7,703 nt of DNA. Source: JBCBKZ01 sp039026975 (GTDB taxonomy: Bacteria; Bacteroidota; Bacteroidia; J057). A model generated the notes under the pieces. That model saw nothing but the letters and a program-made list of their open reading frames with translations. It searched no databases and was not told the DNA's origin. The stretch is taken from contig JBCCLI010000322.1 in the NCBI GenBank assembly GCA_039026975.1, positions 1-7,703 of the forward strand, read 5' to 3'. The position numbers and the translations under genes are program-made. Below are positions 1-4,811 of this stretch, piece after piece. The stretch's first letter is position 1, and the number at the start of each line of letters is the position of its first letter.

Positions 1-373
1 AGAAGATCAAGCCGTGCTCGTAAGGGTACACTCTACAGGGATAAATGGTAGCCTGGAAGAATTTCATTCTTTGAAGAATGGGAAAAGCATTCATCAGGTG
101 CTACAAATGCTGGGAGGCGCTTCTGCTGGGGTAGTCCTCTATATGAATCCTGATAAAGGCATCAGGCAGTTAGCCATGGGTACCAATAAAGGAATATCTA
201 CTGTCATGGATGAAAGGGACTATGGGGTGGGTGCCCAGATCCTGAAAGACTTAAACATCAACAAAATTAAGCTCCTTACCAATAATCCCATCAAAAGAGT
301 AGGTATCATTGGTTATGGATTAGAAATAGTGGAGAATATTCCTATTTCCAGCTTTCAGGCTGTAGTGGATTAG
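1..373 (+). CDS. ribB: 3,4-dihydroxy-2-butanone-4-phosphate synthase, C-terminal part with degenerate GTP cyclohydrolase II-like domain (5' partial)
   Basis: This is the 3' end of a RibB/RibBA-type riboflavin gene. The frame is open from base 2 to a TAG at 371-373, so the start and the N-terminal DHBP synthase half lie outside the window. The visible 123 residues match the GTP cyclohydrolase II fold: VRVHS near the start, GVVLYM, then DERDYGVGAQILKDL, LLTNNPIKR and GYGLEIVE. The domain looks catalytically dead for GTP hydrolysis. It contains no cysteine at all, although the family binds zinc through three (C-x10-C-x-C just after VRVHS). The EGRxIGL loop reads PDKGIRQL, and the stretch from LYM to DERD is about 15 residues shorter than in E. 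coli RibA. The retained DER corresponds, by my hand alignment, to Asp126 and Arg128 of E. coli RibA. I recall similar degenerate tails in other Bacteroidota RibB proteins. The working activity is therefore probably only conversion of ribulose 5-phosphate to dihydroxybutanone phosphate in the cytoplasm. The gene converges on, and overlaps by its stop codon, the SPOR gene to its right. Confidence 0.85.
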   Translation, partial: EDQAVLVRVHSTGINGSLEEFHSLKNGKSIHQVLQMLGGASAGVVLYMNPDKGIRQLAMGTNKGISTVMDERDYGVGAQILKDLNINKIKLLTNNPIKRVGIIGYGLEIVENIPISSFQAVVD

Positions 374-388
374 GGATGGTAAATCCAC
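365..388. terminator. Possible hairpin across the convergent stop codons
   Basis: GTGGATT (365-371) and AATCCAC (382-388) can form a 7-bp stem around a 10-base loop. The stem spans both overlapping stop codons of the convergent genes. There is no T-run on either side, so it is not a canonical intrinsic terminator. A 7-bp stem is expected by chance several times in a window of this size, so only its position makes it worth listing. Confidence 0.2.
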
Positions 389-1608
389 AGATCCTTCTGT
401 CCTAATGCAGCTGCCAGTTTTGCTGCTACATATTCCACCTCACTTCTATTACTATTTTCATACAGAGAAACCCTATATAGCTGTTTAGGGCTAGCCACCC
501 TTAGGACGGTAGGCGTAAACCCTTTTAACACCATTTCCTCTGCAAATCTGGTAGCATCAGCTAAGCTGGAAGAGCTGTTAGCTATTAAATAATAGGTGGA
601 AGCAGTAGCCATTTGCGTATTGAAGTCCCCTCCCCTACTGACAGGATTAGGCATGGGGGTAGGAGCAGGAATAAATGTCTGCCGAGCTTCCGGCTGGTCC
701 AGGTAGGCCATAGGGTTATTAGGTGAGGGAAAGGTACTGGTTAAGGGCTGTGCACTTCTAGTAACGTAGGGATACTGCCCTTTTCTCACATATGCATCAG
801 GGATACCTGAGGGCTGTGGAGCTGGCACCTCAAACTCTGATGAGGGTGTGTACCTTCCTGTAGTAGGTGAAAACCCTTGCGCTGGGCTTCTGCTTACCCC
901 TACCTGCCTACGTTCAGCAAATCCAGGATTTACCTGCACACCGCTGTAAGAGGCATATATCCAGCTTCCTCCGTCCTTCCCATTCCGTTTGAGCATTTTA
1001 GCGTAATCTTCAGTCTCTTGCCTATTCTGAGAAAAGAAGACATATACGCGAAAATGTCCAAATGGATTTTCAGGCTGGAGAATCCCGGTTTCAAACCCTC
1101 TATCACTCAGGGCAAGGGAAGACTCCCAAGCACGCTCATAGGTATCAAAACTGCCCATAATAAGGTAGTAGGTGGGGACGCCATTCACTGAAGAAGTGGA
1201 AGGACTAGCTACCTGGGGAGTAGCTACCTGGGGGGTTACGGTAGGAAAATCTCCTCCCCTGGTGAACATATCAGGTATTTCAAACACCCATAGCCTTTCT
1301 TCAAACCTTGGCTGTGTATATCTGGCAAATCGCTGAACCTCAGATTGTGTATTATTCTTGTAAATAGAGACTCTGTATATACTACTACCCTGAAGCGGAT
1401 TTAGAATTTCTACATTGTACCCATACCCTCTCATATTAGCAGCGAATACGTTTGCACGCTCAAAAGAATTGAAACTTCCCGCTATCAAATGGTAGATAGG
1501 CGGGGCTTCATCTTCAATGGAAATAGGGTTTGTGGCCTTTACTGAATGCGTGAAAAGTAACAGGAGCGTAAAGGTGAATGTTAGGGGATAAATGATGTAC
1601 TTAGGCAT
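370..1608 (-). CDS. Exported protein with three SPOR domains
   Basis: The 412-residue product begins with a short basic start and a hydrophobic stretch (about residues 5-23) ending near VKA, which looks like a signal peptide; the mature protein is probably periplasmic or envelope-bound. Three SPOR-type repeats follow, at about residues 39-112 (YHLIAGSF ... YRVSIY ... LWVFEIP), 147-221 (YYLIMGSF ... FRVYVF ... SWIYASY) and 339-412 (YYLIANSS ... YRVSLY ... LWIYHP). Each has the alternating pattern of the roughly 75-residue SPOR fold. The linkers are rich in Pro, Ser and Thr, and RGGDF occurs in the linker before the second and the third repeat. SPOR domains are known to bind peptidoglycan glycan strands lacking stem peptides, often at the division site. 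The third repeat lacks the usual GSF turn. The ATG start is supported by the signal peptide; an AGGA lies too close (2 bases) to decide it. The gene is last in the minus-strand cluster, 104 bp after the HU/SPOR gene. The exact function is unknown. Confidence 0.85.
   Translation of the reverse strand: MPKYIIYPLTFTFTLLLLFTHSVKATNPISIEDEAPPIYHLIAGSFNSFERANVFAANMRGYGYNVEILNPLQGSSIYRVSIYKNNTQSEVQRFARYTQPRFEERLWVFEIPDMFTRGGDFPTVTPQVATPQVASPSTSSVNGVPTYYLIMGSFDTYERAWESSLALSDRGFETGILQPENPFGHFRVYVFFSQNRQETEDYAKMLKRNGKDGGSWIYASYSGVQVNPGFAERRQVGVSRSPAQGFSPTTGRYTPSSEFEVPAPQPSGIPDAYVRKGQYPYVTRSAQPLTSTFPSPNNPMAYLDQPEARQTFIPAPTPMPNPVSRGGDFNTQMATASTYYLIANSSSSLADATRFAEEMVLKGFTPTVLRVASPKQLYRVSLYENSNRSEVEYVAAKLAAALGQKDLWIYHP
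1206..1235. repeat. Two-copy 15-bp tandem repeat inside the SPOR gene
   Basis: The unit TAGCTACCTGGGGAG (1206-1220) is followed directly by a copy differing at one base (1221-1235). It keeps frame and encodes two rounds of a TPQVA-like pentapeptide in the linker between the first and second SPOR domains (about residues 125-135). It looks like a simple in-frame slippage duplication, and copy number may vary between strains. Confidence 0.75.
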
Positions 1609-1641
1609 TGTCCTAGGTTAATTAGGCTATTACAACCTTCC

Positions 1642-1677
1642 CAATTATACTGAATTCTGATTAATAAGTTATACAAA
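1642..1677 (-). promoter_or_regulatory. Weak Bacteroidota-type promoter candidate for the three-SPOR gene
   Basis: On the minus strand the 104-bp gap holds TTTG (1674-1677) and, 24 bases downstream, TATAATTG (1642-1649). The latter matches the Bacteroidota -7 element TAnnTTTG except at one base. The spacing is slightly longer than the usual 19-23. The -7 element would lie about 33 bases before the ATG at 1608. If real, the SPOR gene could be expressed separately from the genes upstream. Confidence 0.22.
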
Positions 1678-1712
1678 TCAGTGAATTTCAGCACAATTTA
1701 AAATATTCCAGC

Positions 1713-3017
1713 CTAACGTTCTTCCAATTGTTCGTAAATCCAACCTGTTTGTTTTCCTAATTTTTTAAGCTTGCCATTATAGGTCTTAACCTGCTCTATA
1801 GAGGCAGAGCGATAGATGGAAACACGGTAATTCAAGGTAGAGCTAACCTTAGGATACAGTACAATTGGGCTGTAGCCTTCTTTCTCCAATGACTTAGCAA
1901 AGTCTATGGCTGCTCCTTGGGTACCAAAGCTTCCTGCAATTAGGTGATAATACTTTATGATGGGTGCGCGTTCCTCGGAAAGCTCTTCTAGCCCTCTGGA
2001 TTGTCCCAGGTAGGCAGTGTCTAGTTCCGAGAGGGAAGTGGTGGAAAGAGAGGACTCATCAAAACTACGAGCCACATTTCCAGAGGTATTTCTTTCTGTA
2101 GGTCCTCCTCTGAGTACGCCTTCATTCCTGGTTACAGGAACTTCTTTCTCAGCATATGTAGAGGTTGGGGCATTTTCTGCCAACAATTCCCTGTTTTCAG
2201 GTACAGGCTTTCTGGCAGGTTGAACAGTTTGTTTTTCCTGGACTGGCGGAGTAGCTAGCCCTACATTTTCTAATTGTTGGGCTTCCCCTCCCTGGGGCTC
2301 CGTAATTCCCCTGAACTCGGTAGTCAGGTCTGGGCTATCCGTAGACTCCTCAGAAGCATCTGGAGAGGGTGAAGCATCTGTCATAAGTTCTTCCGGACTG
2401 GGCTGAAGGTTATCCCTGCTTACGAGGGTAGGCACGGGATCACTTATGTACACGAGTGCGACTAAGGTTAAAAAACTGGCGATGAGAGTAAGAGACAAGA
2501 AATTTAGCCGCTGCCCAGAAGGCTTTGGCTCCTGAATGGGCTGTTCATTCATATTACTTGCTTGAGGAACTTCTTCCTGGGAAGCTTCACTAGGAGTGGG
2601 CTCCAGGAAAAGAGGTTGAAGTCCGTAGAAGTCTGCAGAGAAAAGATTATTTCTTCTATCTACTGACCTAAAATAGATTTGGCCTTCTGGATCTTTTAAT
2701 AGGGATCCAACCTGGCTTATTTCATATTTCCCTGTTTCATTGATGGAAGCACTGATAGTCAAGCTTATATGCTTAACTATTCTATCAGCTTCTCGCTGAG
2801 ACAGGTGTACATTATTTATAAGGTAGTGTGTAAGTAAAAGACGATGGCTGATTTCCTGGGAGAATTCAATATCTACTACAGGAGGCTTTACTGTACTGGC
2901 GTGCACCTCATACTCGGCCGCCCGGTAGACTTTCCGGAACGTACCTACATCCGGGATAGCGAATGCTTCTAATTCCCGGAATGCATTATGCAGATATATC
3001 TCTATATTCTTATTCAT
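1713..3017 (-). CDS. HU-CCDC81-like / transmembrane / SPOR protein
   Basis: I place the start at the ATG at 3015-3017 (434 residues). The open frame extends 11 codons upstream to a TTG at 3050, but the HU-like region begins just after the ATG (NIEIYLHNAF), and GGAA sits 8 bases before it. Residues about 4-60 (IPDVGTF at 21-27) and 61-133 (a helix around SQREADRIV, then VGSL and DFYGL) resemble the paired HU-CCDC81 domains that I recall in Bacteroidota proteins, related to the HU/IHF DNA-binding superfamily. One transmembrane helix lies at about 171-191. A Pro/Ser/Thr/Glu-rich linker spans about 193-355, and a C-terminal SPOR domain fills 356-434 (YYHLIAGSF ... YRVSIY ... WIYEQL). The expected topology is HU-like part in the cytoplasm and SPOR part in the periplasm, so the protein could couple a cytoplasmic partner, perhaps DNA, to denuded peptidoglycan. 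DNA binding is not shown by the sequence. It lies 92 bp after the barrel gene and 104 bp before the three-SPOR gene, all on the same strand. Confidence 0.83.
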   Translation of the reverse strand: MNKNIEIYLHNAFRELEAFAIPDVGTFRKVYRAAEYEVHASTVKPPVVDIEFSQEISHRLLLTHYLINNVHLSQREADRIVKHISLTISASINETGKYEISQVGSLLKDPEGQIYFRSVDRRNNLFSADFYGLQPLFLEPTPSEASQEEVPQASNMNEQPIQEPKPSGQRLNFLSLTLIASFLTLVALVYISDPVPTLVSRDNLQPSPEELMTDASPSPDASEESTDSPDLTTEFRGITEPQGGEAQQLENVGLATPPVQEKQTVQPARKPVPENRELLAENAPTSTYAEKEVPVTRNEGVLRGGPTERNTSGNVARSFDESSLSTTSLSELDTAYLGQSRGLEELSEERAPIIKYYHLIAGSFGTQGAAIDFAKSLEKEGYSPIVLYPKVSSTLNYRVSIYRSASIEQVKTYNGKLKKLGKQTGWIYEQLEER

Positions 3018-3047
3018 CTCTACAGTTCCATACTTCCCAATTCCCCT

Positions 3048-3055
3048 CAAAAATA
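3048..3055 (-). promoter_or_regulatory. Candidate -7 element before the HU/SPOR gene
   Basis: On the minus strand TATTTTTG fits the Bacteroidota -7 consensus TAnnTTTG exactly and lies 30 bases before the ATG at 3017, giving a leader of roughly 25 bases. No TTTG or TTG sits at the expected -33 spacing; the nearest TTTG is only 9 bases upstream. The element overlaps the TTG at 3050, which argues further against using that codon as the start if the promoter is real. Confidence 0.22.
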
Positions 3056-3109
3056 CTCTGTTTGCAAACTTTATTTATAACGGTTTTTGTACTAAAAAAA
3101 TTCAAATTC

Positions 3110-4777
3110 TCAGAAAATAAATGTAATCCCTCCGCTGAAATCTATGGGTCTTTCAGGATAATTGAACCACCTTTGAAATTCTGTCCCTAATAAATTATTC
3201 AGCCGCAAATATATAGAAAACCGTTCTACAATTCTATAATCCGCAGAAAATCCCACATTTACAAAGGCATTTCTTCGTAATATATCACCTGAACTATCCA
3301 CCGTAACAGGGGTAGAACCGTAAAAGTTCATTCTTCCCTGTAGCGTAAACTGGTCATCCAGAATGTAGGTTGCATAAGCATCTAACCTGATAGGAGTAGC
3401 ATGAAAATACTTCTCCTGGTTAGTTAGGGTATAATTATTAACTGTTAGGGCGCCTCCTATCCTTAGGTCATTGTCTAGATCATAATTAGCCTCAAAATGC
3501 GCGCCAAAAACTTCCATAAGTGAATCATAGGCCACATTAAAGTAGGCACCATCAGATGGAATGGTATAAATGAGAGGATTTTCCACTCGTTTGTAGTACA
3601 CCCGTCCGGAGTAATCAAACTGCTGTGTGATATTTCCCTGGACACCACCGTAAACATTGAGCTTCTCCTGGGTAGCCTGTATCACTATATCATTACGCAG
3701 ATAGGGATTCTCCATGATCATGTCATAGTACAGGTTATTCCGTATCCCGCCATCTATCCCTGCTACTATGATGAGTTCTTCCGGTATCAACCCGAACTTC
3801 ACCTCTGCTACTGGGGCCAGTAGGGTGCTCCCTTCTGTAATTTGCTGTTGTCCACTTGAGAAATTATTAAAGCGGAACCCTCCTTTTACCTCCAGGAGGT
3901 CATTCTGAAAGTGTATGGTAGGAGAAAAACCCAAAAAATTCCGGCTATGGGCATCACCAGCCAGCCGCCCTCTGGTAAAGGTCCACTCTGCATCAGCCTG
4001 TATGGAAAATTCTTCCGTTAGGGCATAAGAACCTGTAGGCAATAAGCTGAAGTTGAACTCCAGGTTATCTCTTATCCCATCATAGTACCTAACCCTTGTT
4101 TGGATATCATAAGCTAAAGGAGAGTCTGAATCCTGTAAGGAAGTGATCCCTGCCGAGGTTTCAAAACGTGTGAACCTCATGAGAATATCCTCCTCTAGTT
4201 GACCCTCTGTGGCTCTGGGGAGCGTATCTGCATAGTTAAAATAGCGTGTATTATACAGATGTAGCTTACCGTAGAGTTTAGCATCACTGGTTAGAAGAGA
4301 GCCCGTAATGGTTCCATAGTTTCTGCGAAACTCCCGGAAGCGAATATCATCCTGATGAGCTGAATGGTGAAGAAACTCAAACCCCAGGCCTACGTCTTCC
4401 ACCCCGGTACGGTTATCATAATAAGCTTCAAATAATGGCGTCATATACCGCCCTAATCCTAACCTAATCATCCCATTATATACATCATCTGCTACTGAAG
4501 GATCTACCGGTTTTGGCATGAGATTATCAGGCTGATAATCTGTATCTATGTAGTATTGCCTAGCATTAAAATCTACCTGTTCAGAACCTGGGCGCTGGTA
4601 TTGCTGGGCAGGGGGGCGCATGGGAGGCTTTTCACTTTCTATGACATCCTGTATTCTCTCGTTCTCGAGTACCAGAGAATCTTTACCTGATAAGGGATTA
4701 TTTTGGGCAGTTGCGGGTAAGCATAGTCCTACTACTGCTATACAAACACCTGTAGCTATATATAAGGAGAAACGCAT
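3110..4777 (-). CDS. Plugless TonB-receptor-like outer-membrane beta-barrel protein
   Basis: The 555-residue product has a signal peptide (residues 1-24, hydrophobic core, ATA before Gln25). A probable periplasmic segment of about 70 residues follows, with a Pro-rich patch at 49-63. From about residue 98 (RLGLGRY) to the end it alternates polar and aromatic/aliphatic residues, as amphipathic beta strands do. It finishes with NNLLGTEFQRWFNYP and a last strand ending in Phe (GGITFIF), the usual C-terminal signal for BAM-dependent barrel insertion. It resembles the C-terminal barrel part of TonB-dependent receptors, but there is no room for a plug domain of about 130 residues and no carboxypeptidase-like domain, so substrate uptake by the normal TonB route is doubtful. 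I recall a Bacteroidota family of this architecture, generally annotated TonB-dependent receptor, directly downstream of the large TPR gene. Here it starts 34 bp after that gene, with an A-rich leader and no Shine-Dalgarno site. Function is unknown; a TPR-partnered pore or an assembly factor is possible. Confidence 0.8.
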   Translation of the reverse strand: MRFSLYIATGVCIAVVGLCLPATAQNNPLSGKDSLVLENERIQDVIESEKPPMRPPAQQYQRPGSEQVDFNARQYYIDTDYQPDNLMPKPVDPSVADDVYNGMIRLGLGRYMTPLFEAYYDNRTGVEDVGLGFEFLHHSAHQDDIRFREFRRNYGTITGSLLTSDAKLYGKLHLYNTRYFNYADTLPRATEGQLEEDILMRFTRFETSAGITSLQDSDSPLAYDIQTRVRYYDGIRDNLEFNFSLLPTGSYALTEEFSIQADAEWTFTRGRLAGDAHSRNFLGFSPTIHFQNDLLEVKGGFRFNNFSSGQQQITEGSTLLAPVAEVKFGLIPEELIIVAGIDGGIRNNLYYDMIMENPYLRNDIVIQATQEKLNVYGGVQGNITQQFDYSGRVYYKRVENPLIYTIPSDGAYFNVAYDSLMEVFGAHFEANYDLDNDLRIGGALTVNNYTLTNQEKYFHATPIRLDAYATYILDDQFTLQGRMNFYGSTPVTVDSSGDILRRNAFVNVGFSADYRIVERFSIYLRLNNLLGTEFQRWFNYPERPIDFSGGITFIF

Positions 4778-4811
4778 AGTATTTTTTCTGATTCTTAAGG
4801 AGATGGATGAA

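Noticed and set aside
877..1191. 104-codon + strand open frame
   Set aside because: Lies wholly inside the three-SPOR gene on the other strand; its translation shows no domain pattern and the opposite frame is clearly coding.
2017..2223. 68-codon + strand open frame
   Set aside because: Antisense to the Ser/Pro-rich linker of the HU/SPOR gene; its low-complexity product reflects that linker.
3060..3069. Perfect 10-bp palindrome GTTTGCAAAC upstream of the HU/SPOR gene, as a possible operator
   Set aside because: Several 10-bp palindromes are expected by chance in 7.7 kb, and there is no second copy or known matching regulator; only its place near the -7-like element is suggestive.
3092..3109. 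T-run after the barrel gene stop on the minus strand as a terminator
   Set aside because: The run of seven T is not preceded by a GC-containing stem, so it does not make an intrinsic terminator.
2963..3190. 75-codon + strand open frame across the barrel-HU/SPOR gap
   Set aside because: Overlaps two confident minus-strand genes, has no recognisable domain and no supporting start context.
3475..3657. 60-codon minus-strand open frame
   Set aside because: Alternative frame within the barrel gene, which has the coherent beta-barrel translation.
4715..4730. Cys19 in the barrel signal peptide as a lipoprotein attachment site
   Set aside because: The preceding residues (VVGL) do not form a proper lipobox, and ATA before Gln25 fits ordinary signal peptidase cleavage better.
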